Assembly: GCA_963782985.1 (NCBI GenBank)
Contig: CAWALU010000012.1
Location: 248,001-312,000, forward strand
DNA: 64,000 nt
Reading direction: 5' to 3'
Origin: CAVSWT01 sp963782985
GTDB taxonomy: Bacteria; Bacteroidota; Ignavibacteria; Ignavibacteriales; Ignavibacteriaceae
Shown here: positions 1 through 7,848 of the stretch, piece after piece
Layout: each line of letters begins with the position of its first letter
How positions within the stretch are numbered: position 1 is the stretch's first letter
Position numbers and translations under genes: made by a program
Notes under the pieces: model-generated
Told to the model about the DNA's origin: nothing
What the model saw: the letters and a program-made list of their open reading frames with translations, nothing else
The model's database searches: none

Positions 1-292
1 CAAGTTTAAGTTCGTCATTCAGGGCTTTCGCGGTTTCAATTGCGTTCTCTGAAAAATCTATTCCCGTAACTTTAACTCCCATTCGCGCAAGCGAAAGTGA
101 GTCCATTCCAAAATGACATTGAAGATGAAGCAAGCGATTTACCTTTAACATCCCCAAGTTCTTCAAGCTCAAGAAAATTTAGCGAAGATTTTCCGCATTT
201 AAATTTTTGTCACTCCGTAAAACTCGGAGTTTATATGAACCTCAGTTCGGTCATTCCACAAGTTTTTTATTCGCTTCAAAATATTTTTGCAT
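1..292 (-). pseudogene. Class I SAM-dependent methyltransferase, 5' part, frameshifted and cut by window edge
   Basis: Reading the minus strand from an ATG at 292 gives MQKYFEANKKLVE and then a stop. The family sequence continues only by changing frame near 253, again near 205-209 (one extra base in an A run) and near 131 (one extra G). The rejoined peptide contains GKSLLHLQCHFGMDSLSL and then GVKVTGIDFSENAIETA, which are motif I and the acidic loop of a SAM-binding Rossmann methyltransferase. The gene continues beyond base 1, so its substrate cannot be judged. Three indels in under 300 bases mean either a decayed gene or poor sequence at this point. Methyltransferase identity is fairly sure; the specific role is unknown. 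Confidence 0.75.
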
Positions 293-379
293 AAACGGTC
301 TCTCGGTTGATGTTGCTTAACTGAATGCCTATACAATTGTATTTCATTTACTTACCACAGGTAAAAAACTTTTTGAATT

Positions 380-1630
380 CTACTTCAGCAATAAAGCTTT
401 TACAGTTTTAGTATTGTTCCCGCTAATAGTTCTTATCAAATACATGCCGGAAGAAAGATTTGAAGCGTTCCAGGTAAAATTGTGAGAGCCTGGTTCTATT
501 TCACCTTGGAATATACTTGCAACTTCCCGTCCGGAAATATCGTAAACCTTAATCTTAGTAAAGCTCTTTTCTGTAGTTGCCAATTTAATAGTTGTTTGGG
601 GATTGAAAGGATTTGGATAAATATTTAATTGGTAGCTGCTGACAATCTGCAATGTATTTTTATCGTCAACTGAAGTAGTACCTGTCGTGTCTCCCGGGAA
701 AAAAGTATAAGCAACTCCGCCTTTATCAAACCATGATTGTGAGAGAGATGTTTTATTAAATTTATAACTATACCCATTTGACTTTGCAGGATCATGTACA
801 ATCGGATTACCCTGCGCATCAAATCCTGCAAGCATCATTAAATGTCCTGCATATAAAGGAAGCCCCACGGACATAACAATTCTTCCACTATCTGCTAATA
901 CTTTACGAGCCTGACTCCAATTTCTATAACGTGTTACTTCCCCGTTAAGACCATGCTCGGCTGCATTTTGAACCGCTTTGGGCCAAATTCCAAAGATGCC
1001 CCAGTAATCGTCATAATTATCTCTCGCAAATTGCAGCGGATCAACATTAATATCATAGCTTCGCAATACCATAGAAACAGAAGTTGGAGAACAAATATCT
1101 CCGCCAATTCCCGGATCAAGTCCATATTGATAAAAATGCTGGGTAGGAATAAATATTGCAGCCGGCTTATCATTTACGATTGAAGCTATATCAACGTTAT
1201 CAGTAGTTTTATGATCGCTCACAAAAAAACTTAATTTTCTTAATGTTGGTGAAGGTTCGCTAACGGCGGTTCTTTTCATTACAACTTGGAACTGCCATTT
1301 AGAGTAATAAGAATTTAACACAGCCCAATCAATTTCAATTTTACCACCGTTGAAACTTGTTGAACCATAAGAGGGGAAAATATTATTTTTCCAATAGCCG
1401 ACAGTTAGCCAGGGTGACCAACCGTTTTTATAAAATCTCATCAGTACTTTAAAGCTGCTTTTATCATTCGGCGTATGCCCGTTCCAGGAAGGCAAGCCTT
1501 GATCAAAGGGATGCGCCGAAGAATCGGGTTTAAAAATTACAGAACCGTCTTTAACCCCGCTAGACAGAATTACATTTTTTCCATCAGAAGAAATTTCAGT
1601 TCCATTCATACTTTCAATTTTAGTAATCAA
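380..1630 (-). CDS. C39-like cysteine peptidase with T9SS type A C-terminal sorting domain
   Basis: The frame encodes about 416 residues. The middle (residues about 160-285) resembles the Peptidase_C39_2 fold: a candidate catalytic Cys180 in GGDICSPTSVSMVL, His263 in AGHLMMLAGF and Asp280 in PIVHDPA. The last 80 residues are a type IX secretion sorting domain (YPNPFNPQTTIKL, KVYDISGREV, GMYLIRT), so the product should cross the outer membrane through the T9SS and be anchored or released outside. The N-terminal 150 residues look like a beta-rich accessory domain. The only start in this frame is a TTG at 1630. The frame stays open upstream to about 1718 and spells a lipoprotein-like VSACSQPYPDQ, while an ATG with a hydrophobic leader at 1727 lies one frame away. 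The true gene therefore probably began at 1727 and has a one-base shift near 1688-1692. Confidence 0.75.
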   Translation of the reverse strand: MITKIESMNGTEISSDGKNVILSSGVKDGSVIFKPDSSAHPFDQGLPSWNGHTPNDKSSFKVLMRFYKNGWSPWLTVGYWKNNIFPSYGSTSFNGGKIEIDWAVLNSYYSKWQFQVVMKRTAVSEPSPTLRKLSFFVSDHKTTDNVDIASIVNDKPAAIFIPTQHFYQYGLDPGIGGDICSPTSVSMVLRSYDINVDPLQFARDNYDDYWGIFGIWPKAVQNAAEHGLNGEVTRYRNWSQARKVLADSGRIVMSVGLPLYAGHLMMLAGFDAQGNPIVHDPAKSNGYSYKFNKTSLSQSWFDKGGVAYTFFPGDTTGTTSVDDKNTLQIVSSYQLNIYPNPFNPQTTIKLATTEKSFTKIKVYDISGREVASIFQGEIEPGSHNFTWNASNLSSGMYLIRTISGNNTKTVKALLLK

Positions 1631-1739
1631 AGAATCTTTTTGATAAGAGTAAAATTGATCGGGATACGGCTGGCTGCAAGCTGAAACAGTGAAATATAAA
1701 AGACAAAAGTAAAAGTTTCTTTAACATAGTATTCCAGTT

Positions 1740-2050
1740 GTTGTTGTTATGAAAAATTCAATTTGGTTAAGACAGAATTGTTTGATTTTAAATTTCAATT
1801 TAATGCTTTGTAATAATAGAAACAATTTGGAATTAAAGTATTGGAAATTACAGGATTATAGAGTACAAGATTTCAAAAGCGTTAAGCGAAAATAGAATTT
1901 GAATGCTGAGTTGCTTTATTATGAATGGTTGCAATAAAAAATTACTGTTAAGGGATATAATTTCGAAATTAAAATAAGTGATAATCGCTAAATGCAAGTA
2001 TTGGTTATTATTATAGAAATTGAAATAAAATAATTTGTAAATAAAGATTA
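1740..2050. other. Intergenic region with no gene seen
   Basis: About 310 bases of AT-rich sequence lie between the leader of the C39 protein and the RRM gene terminator. No open frame with a plausible start, no tRNA and no clear repeat was found. It should hold the promoter of the minus-strand C39 gene, but no convincing element could be picked out. Confidence 0.5.
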
Positions 2051-2071
2051 AGCCTGGAAAAATTCCAGGCT
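2051..2071 (-). terminator. Hairpin terminator after the RRM protein gene
   Basis: A perfect 9-bp stem (AGCCTGGAA / TTCCAGGCT) with a 3-base loop sits 32 bases beyond the stop of the RRM gene. On the minus strand it is followed by a T-rich but interrupted tail, so it is a plausible intrinsic terminator, not a textbook one. Confidence 0.6.
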
Positions 2072-2102
2072 ATAAAATGTCTAGATAATGGAAATTAGAT
2101 TT

Positions 2103-2459
2103 TTACCATCTTCTTCCGCCGCCGCCGCTTCCGCTGCCGCCGCGATGTCCACCACCGCTGCTTCCGCCTCTACGGTTACCGCCGCCTCTATTAGGTCCGC
2201 CTCCCGAACGTTTATCCGTTTTAGGTCTAGCTTCATTAACAACTATCTTTTTGCCTTTTAAATCAACGGCATTTAATTCGGCAATAGCTTTTTGAGCTTC
2301 CGCTAAACCAGGCATTTCAACAAAGCCAAAACCTTTTGATTCGCCTGAAAAAAGATCTCTGATAACTTTTACACTTCTAACGTTTCCATACTCTGCAAAT
2401 AGATTTTGCAAATCTTCATCGCTGGCTTCCTTTGATAGGTTCCCTACGAAAATATTCAT
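2103..2459 (-). CDS. RRM-type RNA-binding protein with glycine/arginine-rich tail
   Basis: This 118-residue protein has one RNA recognition motif (residues 1-80). RNP2 is IFVGNL at the very N-terminus and RNP1 is KGFGFVEM near residue 42. The C-terminal 35 residues are a low-complexity Gly/Arg/Ser tail ending in GGRRW, a layout shared with cyanobacterial Rbp and plant glycine-rich RNA-binding proteins and common in Bacteroidota. Such proteins bind single-stranded RNA and are often cold- or stress-induced chaperones; that role is inferred here. The start is well supported by an AAGGAAGG sequence just upstream of the ATG. It stands alone, with its own terminator. Confidence 0.93.
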   Translation of the reverse strand: MNIFVGNLSKEASDEDLQNLFAEYGNVRSVKVIRDLFSGESKGFGFVEMPGLAEAQKAIAELNAVDLKGKKIVVNEARPKTDKRSGGGPNRGGGNRRGGSSGGGHRGGSGSGGGGRRW

Positions 2460-2607
2460 AACATCCTTCCTTTATTTTTAACTGATTATTTATTTTACCA
2501 GAATACTTATAGGATTTTACCGGTTAGGATATACCTAAAAAAGTAAACCGATTGTGGACTTAATGAGGGGAGAAATAAAATATTAAGTCAATTTAACTAA
2601 ACTAAAA

Positions 2608-2626
2608 AACCACCATAAAGGTGGTT
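2608..2626 (-). terminator. Intrinsic terminator of tRNA-Asp
   Basis: A 7-bp stem AACCACC / GGTGGTT with a 5-base loop lies 8 bases beyond the tRNA 3' end. On the minus strand it is followed by TTTTTTAG, a typical rho-independent terminator. Confidence 0.8.
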
Positions 2627-2633
2627 CAAAATG

Positions 2634-2707
2634 CGGGGCCGACGAGACTCGAACTCGCGACCTCCTGCGTGACAGGCAGGCGTTCTAACCAACTGAACTA
2701 CGACCCC
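2634..2707 (-). tRNA. tRNA-Asp (anticodon GTC)
   Basis: The minus strand folds as a 74-base cloverleaf. The acceptor is GGGGTCG paired with CGGCCCC plus discriminator G, the D arm is GTTC-AGTTGGTTA-GAAC, the anticodon arm is CCTGC-CTGTCAC-GCAGG with anticodon GTC, and the T arm is GCGAG-TTCGAGT-CTCGT. CCA is not encoded. A terminator follows directly. Confidence 0.96.
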
Positions 2708-2754
2708 GAATATTTTATAAGAACAAAATTAAAATTTTATATTTTTATTTTACT

Positions 2755-2789
2755 TGCGACCTTCCCGACTTGTCGGGACGTTCTAACCA
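2755..2789 (-). other. tRNA-like fragment containing a 16-base palindrome
   Basis: On the minus strand this stretch reads TTGGTTAGAACG, then TCCCGAC-AA-GTCGGGA, then AGGTCGC. The first and last parts match the D-arm and variable-loop flanks of the neighbouring tRNA-Asp, while the anticodon stem is replaced by a near-perfect palindrome (2763-2778). No acceptor or T arm is present, so it is not a functional tRNA. It may be a partial tRNA duplication or a dispersed palindromic element. Confidence 0.4.
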
Positions 2790-2944
2790 ATACCATTGGG
2801 ACAGGCTGAAGTACGGCAACCCATGTGATTTTAATTTTAAGAACTTAGTTTTTTGAATTAATCCGGAAAAGATTTTATCAAAAGAGAATTCAAATATATA
2901 CTAAGACTCCGCTAAAATCAATAATCTATATCATCAAAAAAAAA

Positions 2945-4054
2945 TTATTGTTTCTTGGATTCTCCAAATGAGATACCAACCGATTTGGCGGCAAACACCG
3001 CTTGCGTATCCGGTTGAACCAATTTTTGATGTGAAATAGCGTCTACTATTTTTACATTTTTAATTTCATTTCCTTTTAAAGAAACCATTCTGCCAAATTT
3101 TTTATTTGCAGCAAGATCAATTGCAAACGCGCCAAATTTTGTAGATAAAATTCTATCAAAAGGAGTTGGGCTGCCGCCTCTTTGCACATGCCCTAAAACA
3201 GTAACTCTTGTTTCTCTGCCAGTGTTCTCTTCAATTTTTGCGGCAACAACTTCAGCAATTCCCCCCAACTGCAAAGGATCATGTCTTTTTATATCATGAC
3301 CTTTTAAAACCATTTCACCGTCAAGAGGTTTGGCTCCTTCTGCAACGCAGACCAAACTAAATTTTTTCCCCATCAATTCCCTTTTTAAAATTTTATCATA
3401 AATTGATTCATACGAAAATGGAATTTCAGGTATCAAAATAATATCCGCCCCCCCCGCTAATCCGCCGTTCAAAGCAATCCATCCGGCGTATCGTCCCATT
3501 ACTTCCACTACGATAACTCTGTGATGTGAAGAAGCCGTAGTGTGAAGCCTGTCCAACGCTTCTGAAACAACAAACACTGCGGAGTCATGTCCGAAAGTAA
3601 GATCTGTCGCCTCTAAATCATTATCAATAGTTTTAGGAACACCGATTACATTTATTCCCATAGCGCTTAATTTATTGCAGATGTGCATTGTGCCGTCGCC
3701 GCCAATTGCTATTAAAACATCCAATCCCCAAGCTTCATAATTCTTGATGGCAGATTCTGATTTATTTACAATTTCAATTTTGCCGTCTTTTAAAACCGGC
3801 CAATGAAAAGGATCGCCTTTATTTGACGAGCCGAGTATTGTTCCGCCTCGCGCTAAAATTCCCGAGACGTCAGTATTTTTTAATTCTCTTGCTCGTCCTT
3901 CAACAAATCCTTCAAAGCCGTCTATAATTCCGTAAACAGACATTCCATAATCTTGCGCAGGTTTTGTAACTCCTCTAATCACAGCGTTCAAACCGGGGCA
4001 GTCGCCTCCGCCGGTTAATATTCCAATTCTTTTTACTTTTGATGTTACAGCCAT
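2945..4054 (-). CDS. pfkA: 6-phosphofructokinase
   Basis: This enzyme phosphorylates fructose 6-phosphate to fructose 1,6-bisphosphate in glycolysis. The 369 residues include the nucleotide loop GILTGGGDCPGLNAVIRG, the GGDGT motif, the catalytic PKTIDND motif (its Asp is the base), MGRYAGW and GHVQRGGSPTPFDR. Gly in GGDGT is the residue typical of ATP users, while Lys in PKTIDND is typical of PPi enzymes. This mixed pair is known from the group III (actinobacterial-type) enzymes, several of which use ATP. ATP is therefore the likelier donor, but this is an inference. The start has AGGAAAG seven bases upstream. The gene is followed upstream by rnhC, 28 bases away on the same strand. Confidence 0.93.
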   Translation of the reverse strand: MAVTSKVKRIGILTGGGDCPGLNAVIRGVTKPAQDYGMSVYGIIDGFEGFVEGRARELKNTDVSGILARGGTILGSSNKGDPFHWPVLKDGKIEIVNKSESAIKNYEAWGLDVLIAIGGDGTMHICNKLSAMGINVIGVPKTIDNDLEATDLTFGHDSAVFVVSEALDRLHTTASSHHRVIVVEVMGRYAGWIALNGGLAGGADIILIPEIPFSYESIYDKILKRELMGKKFSLVCVAEGAKPLDGEMVLKGHDIKRHDPLQLGGIAEVVAAKIEENTGRETRVTVLGHVQRGGSPTPFDRILSTKFGAFAIDLAANKKFGRMVSLKGNEIKNVKIVDAISHQKLVQPDTQAVFAAKSVGISFGESKKQ

Positions 4055-4082
4055 TTGTCTTTCCTATTAATATCCAATAAAA

Positions 4083-5021
4083 TTATGATATTTTTTTTGT
4101 TGTTTTAAAATGTAATTTTACTAAAGAATCCAATACATTATCGCCAGCTTCCCTCTTTATTTTTATAGCAGCCTGCTCCACTTTTAACGAAGCGCCTTTG
4201 GGTATATTGAATCCAATTTTTTTTGAATTTTCTTCGAACCAAATATTAAGTCTATTTCTCGCTAATATTGACGCGGCTGCAACAGCTGTATATTTTTCTG
4301 CTTTTGTAAATTGATGCAGCTTTATCAGTTTCCCTTTTTCCTGCAAATAACTTTTTATTAATTTTTCATCGCCAAATTTATCGCTTATTGCTTCGCTAGT
4401 TAATTTAGATGACAGAAGATTTTCAATAACTTTTGCGTGTCCCCAGGCTAATAATTTATTTAAGTTGCCAAACTTTTTGTAAAGCAAATTATATTTTTCA
4501 GGCGAGATAAAAACGAGGCTAAAATTATTATTTACAATTTTTTTTATTTTAATTGATAAGTCATTAATTGTAAGATCAGTTAATAGCTTACTATCTTTAA
4601 CTCCAATTTTTTTTAATTCAATTTTAACTTCATTATCTACAAACACGCCGGCAATAATCAGCGGTCCGAAATAATCTCCTTTACCTGATTCATCTGTCCC
4701 GATATATTCTTTTGGTTCAATAAAATCGTGAGAATGGTTTTTAAATAATTTGTCGCCAAAAAATTTAGAATCTATAAGGGAATATAATCGTGAGTTTTTA
4801 TTACCTTGAAGAACAGTTTTGTTGCCGTTTTTTCCGAAGTAAACTAAAATTTTTATTTTATCAGAATTATCGGAAACAGTAGTTTCGTAGCAATATTCTC
4901 TTTTTATAGGTTCAGAAATGGAAAAGTCATTTCCGCTTAAATTTTTTATGTATGAACTAATAATTCGTTTTGCTGAATCTTCTAATAAAATCAATTTTAA
5001 TTTCAGAATTTTGAAGTACAA
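4083..5021 (-). CDS. rnhC: Ribonuclease HIII
   Basis: RNase HIII cuts the RNA strand of RNA-DNA hybrids during replication and repair. The signature GTDESGKGDYFGPL (near residue 105) supplies the first acidic metal ligands, and VKDSK follows. The first 85 residues form the TBP-like substrate-binding domain that separates HIII from HII, and the full length of about 312 residues fits the family. The start is uncertain: only TTG codons are available (the one at 5021 gives the full N-terminal domain) and no Shine-Dalgarno is visible. The gene is followed by pfkA 28 bases downstream, perhaps co-transcribed. Confidence 0.9.
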   Translation of the reverse strand: MYFKILKLKLILLEDSAKRIISSYIKNLSGNDFSISEPIKREYCYETTVSDNSDKIKILVYFGKNGNKTVLQGNKNSRLYSLIDSKFFGDKLFKNHSHDFIEPKEYIGTDESGKGDYFGPLIIAGVFVDNEVKIELKKIGVKDSKLLTDLTINDLSIKIKKIVNNNFSLVFISPEKYNLLYKKFGNLNKLLAWGHAKVIENLLSSKLTSEAISDKFGDEKLIKSYLQEKGKLIKLHQFTKAEKYTAVAAASILARNRLNIWFEENSKKIGFNIPKGASLKVEQAAIKIKREAGDNVLDSLVKLHFKTTKKIS

Positions 5022-5207
5022 AGATATATAAAAACATTAAATTTCTAAAATAAAATAGATTTTTGTTTTTAACTCAAAAAAATTTATGATGTCTAATAAC
5101 ACGGCATTATAATTGTTTTATATACTGGGTATTGCTTTTTCTAATTCATCATATTACATTCATTGAAACTTAAAAGATATTATTTAGGAATATAGAGGAG
5201 AGAGAAA

Positions 5208-5552
5208 ATGAACAAAGTAAATTATAAAACGAGTATATATTATTGCGTATTGATAATAACAATGTTGGCATGCAGCGTAAATTTATTTGCCCAAAAGGAT
5301 ACTCTTGCAAAAGATATGGCTAAAAAGCTTAAAGAAAAAGTTTTGTTAGAAGATAGCCAAGCCAAAAACATTGAGATTATTTTAGATGATTACATTTCCG
5401 CCAAAGCAGATAATAATGCAGCTGAACTAAAAAAAATTAAAGACAGCGTTTCTGATTTGCTTGATAAAAAACAAAAAATGAAATTTGAAGTTATTAAAAG
5501 CAGCTGGTGGAATGAAATTGACGCAGGCGCCGGCGCAAAAAATGCGCAATAG
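5208..5552 (+). CDS. Small exported helical protein, unknown function
   Basis: The product has 114 residues. A hydrophobic leader (IYYCVLIITMLACSVNLFAQ) with a likely signal-peptidase site after FAQ precedes a charged helical region of about 85 residues rich in Lys, Asp and Glu, ending in SSWWNEIDAGAGAKNAQ. The pattern of repeated short helices (EDSQAKNIEIILDDYIS, LLDKKQKMKFEV) is reminiscent of Spy/CpxP-like periplasmic chaperones but too weak to assign. A strong GAGGAGAG precedes the ATG. It stands alone on the plus strand, converging with the histidine kinase gene 11 bases away. Confidence 0.75.
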   Translation: MNKVNYKTSIYYCVLIITMLACSVNLFAQKDTLAKDMAKKLKEKVLLEDSQAKNIEIILDDYISAKADNNAAELKKIKDSVSDLLDKKQKMKFEVIKSSWWNEIDAGAGAKNAQ

Positions 5553-5563
5553 TCAGAGCTTTT

Positions 5564-7339
5564 TTAAACTGAAAATTCAATCTTAAATTCAGTAAAACCA
5601 TTTCGATGTAATGATAAATTTCCACCGAGTTGCTCTGTTAAAGTATTCACTAACTGCAAGCCTAACGAATCAGTATTTTTATAATCAACGTGAGCAGGAA
5701 ATCCTATTCCATCATCCTTCACCACTAATAAAAATTTATTAATATTTTCTTCCTTCATTATAATATTTACTTCGCCGTTTCTACCGTTTGGAAAGGCATG
5801 TTTAAAACAGTTTGTAATTAATTCATTTATTATTAATCCGCATAATATTGCGGTGTCAATTTCCAATTTTATTCCTTGTAGGTCGCTATTCAATTTTACT
5901 TTACTTGCATCCTGATTATATGATCTGAATAAATCTCTGGAGAGCGATTGTATATATTCTGAAAATTCAATTTTATTTAAATCTTTTGATTGATATAATT
6001 TTTCGTGAATCAACGCCATTGATCTTACTCTATTTTGGTTTTCTCTAAATATCTCCAAAGATTTTTTATCTTCAATGTAACCCGATTGCAGATTTAATAA
6101 ACTTGAAACAACTTGTAAATTATTTTTAACGCGATGATGAATTTCCCTTAACAAAACAACTTTTTCCTGCAGCGATTCATTAATTCTTTCCTCCGCTTTT
6201 TTTCTCTCTTCAATTTCATTCAACAAATTTTTGTTCGCCTTTGAAAGCTCGGAGGTGCGCTCATCCACTCTTTTTTCCAATTGCACCTTGGATTTTTGAA
6301 GAGCTTCCAATGCAATTTTACGGCGAGTAGTATTCCTTATAATGCTTAAACCGCCAACGACTTCGTTAAGCTCGTTTTGTATCGGCGAATAGTGAGCTTC
6401 AAAATATCCTTTTTTCCCAGTTTCGGGTAAATCAAACCACTTATCTTTTGAAATGGGGTACAATCCTTTTAAAACATCTCGAATGTTTTTATCTTCGCCA
6501 ATTTCTTTTAGAAAAGGAAAAATTGAAAACAAGGAACTGCCGATTGCTTTTGATCTTTTTATACCCGTCATTGATTCTAAACCGGGATTCCAAACTAATA
6601 TATTTGAATTTTTATCAAATGCTAAAATCCCGTCAACGCTGCTCTTTAAAAGCCGTTCAGTAAAGTCGCTGGTCTTTCTAATTTCTTTTTCAATTTTTTT
6701 TCTCTCGCTTATTTCATTATTTAAAACATAAAACCCGCTAAGAAAAATTAAACAGCTTACTAATGTTCCGACTAAAATTGTTATGGAGGCGTTCTTAACC
6801 ATTTCCAAAACTTCTTTATCTCTTCCAATAAGAGATTCAAATTCCTTCATCTCCATATCATTCGTCAGCCGCCTAATATTATTCATATACTGCTGCCAAA
6901 TTCCTTTGCGGAGATTTTCAATTTCGCTTTCTAAGTCATCATCTTTTTGAAGAGTAATTTTTTGCAGAAGGGTTTCGAAGCGGTACATAATAAGGCTTTC
7001 TAACGTATCAAGCCGGGCAATTTGTTGTTTTTTATTTTGAAATAAATTTTTTAAAATATTTATTTCTTTGGCAATATCCTCCTTTTCATCTTGAATTGGT
7101 TTTAAAAACCTATCTTGATTAGTCAGCAGGTAGCTTCTTTGGTTTTCTTCAGCCAACGCTACACGAGTAAGTATTGATTCTATATGATTCAAAATACGAT
7201 ATGAATTTTGCCGCCATTCAGATGCAGTAAACACTTCAGTTATTGATCTGTACGTAACAAGCCCAATGCCAATTATTACTATCAGCACTAATATTAAAGC
7301 GCCGGAAATAGTTTTTATTTCAAGAAATTTTTTCATCAA
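5564..7339 (-). CDS. Membrane sensor histidine kinase (CHASE3-PAS-HisKA_2)
   Basis: The product has 591 residues. A first membrane segment (about residues 12-30) and a second (about 180-207) bracket a helical periplasmic CHASE3-like sensor with the motif ENQRSYLLT. A PAS domain follows (about 225-345, with WNPGLESMTGIKRS), then a coiled coil, then a HisKA_2 dimerisation domain with the phospho-acceptor in REIHHRVKNNLQVVSSLL, and a HATPase domain (NELITNCFKHAFP and DDGIGFP). HisKA_2 kinases usually feed non-classical response regulators. None is adjacent, so this is an orphan sensor whose signal is unknown. The C-terminus FKIEFSV matches the normal end of this family, so it is complete. Confidence 0.93.
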   Translation of the reverse strand: MMKKFLEIKTISGALILVLIVIIGIGLVTYRSITEVFTASEWRQNSYRILNHIESILTRVALAEENQRSYLLTNQDRFLKPIQDEKEDIAKEINILKNLFQNKKQQIARLDTLESLIMYRFETLLQKITLQKDDDLESEIENLRKGIWQQYMNNIRRLTNDMEMKEFESLIGRDKEVLEMVKNASITILVGTLVSCLIFLSGFYVLNNEISERKKIEKEIRKTSDFTERLLKSSVDGILAFDKNSNILVWNPGLESMTGIKRSKAIGSSLFSIFPFLKEIGEDKNIRDVLKGLYPISKDKWFDLPETGKKGYFEAHYSPIQNELNEVVGGLSIIRNTTRRKIALEALQKSKVQLEKRVDERTSELSKANKNLLNEIEERKKAEERINESLQEKVVLLREIHHRVKNNLQVVSSLLNLQSGYIEDKKSLEIFRENQNRVRSMALIHEKLYQSKDLNKIEFSEYIQSLSRDLFRSYNQDASKVKLNSDLQGIKLEIDTAILCGLIINELITNCFKHAFPNGRNGEVNIIMKEENINKFLLVVKDDGIGFPAHVDYKNTDSLGLQLVNTLTEQLGGNLSLHRNGFTEFKIEFSV

Positions 7340-7519
7340 ATAATTTTATTATAATAGAGACAATTATAAAAAAAAATAGCGCCTTTGTGGTTTGAGCGAT
7401 ATCACTTTAATGGAAAAGTTTTCCTAAGAACTATGCGGCTTCAATAATTTGTGATGCAACTAATTCCGTATAAAAATTATTTGTAAGATTTTTTATAATA
7501 AATTTAAAGGAAAAAAATT

Positions 7520-7846
7520 ATGGAACATCCACATGAAATGACAACTTTATCAGAAGCGATGAACTCAATGCGTAATAAAGGATATGTAAATGATTTTGAT
7601 GTTTATGAAGAAGGTTTAATTGTCAAAAAAAATAATAAAAAATATTCCCCTGAAAATGTAATTATTAAAAAAGTTTTTAGGTTTGAAGGCGACTCGAACC
7701 CTGATGATATGTCTATACTTTATGCGATAGAATCAAACGACGGCGACAAAGGGTTATTGGTTGACGCTTACGGTCTTTACGCTAATAATGAATTAGATGG
7801 TTTAACAGTTGCAAAAATTCTTAAAAAAATAAAAATAGAAGAATAA
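7520..7846 (+). CDS. Conserved small protein of Bacteroidota type, unknown function
   Basis: The product has 108 residues and no signal or membrane segment. It has the layout TTLSEAMNSMRNKGYVNDF, then a beta-rich middle, and ends ILKKIKIEE. It resembles small Bacteroidota proteins that databases often label phosphoribosylpyrophosphate synthetase. It has no PRPP-binding loop and is far too short for that enzyme, so that name should not be trusted. AAAGGA lies upstream of the ATG. It converges with the dipeptidase gene, whose stop is 3 bases away. Confidence 0.75.
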   Translation: MEHPHEMTTLSEAMNSMRNKGYVNDFDVYEEGLIVKKNNKKYSPENVIIKKVFRFEGDSNPDDMSILYAIESNDGDKGLLVDAYGLYANNELDGLTVAKILKKIKIEE

Positions 7847-7848
7847 TT

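Noticed and set aside
97..294. A 65-codon plus-strand frame
   Set aside because: It lies opposite the methyltransferase remnant, which explains the sequence, and its own translation is low-complexity serine-rich with no family sense.
2621..2809. A 62-codon plus-strand frame across the tRNA
   Set aside because: It is antisense to tRNA-Asp; such frames (reading GPTRLELATSCVTG) are a common annotation artefact.
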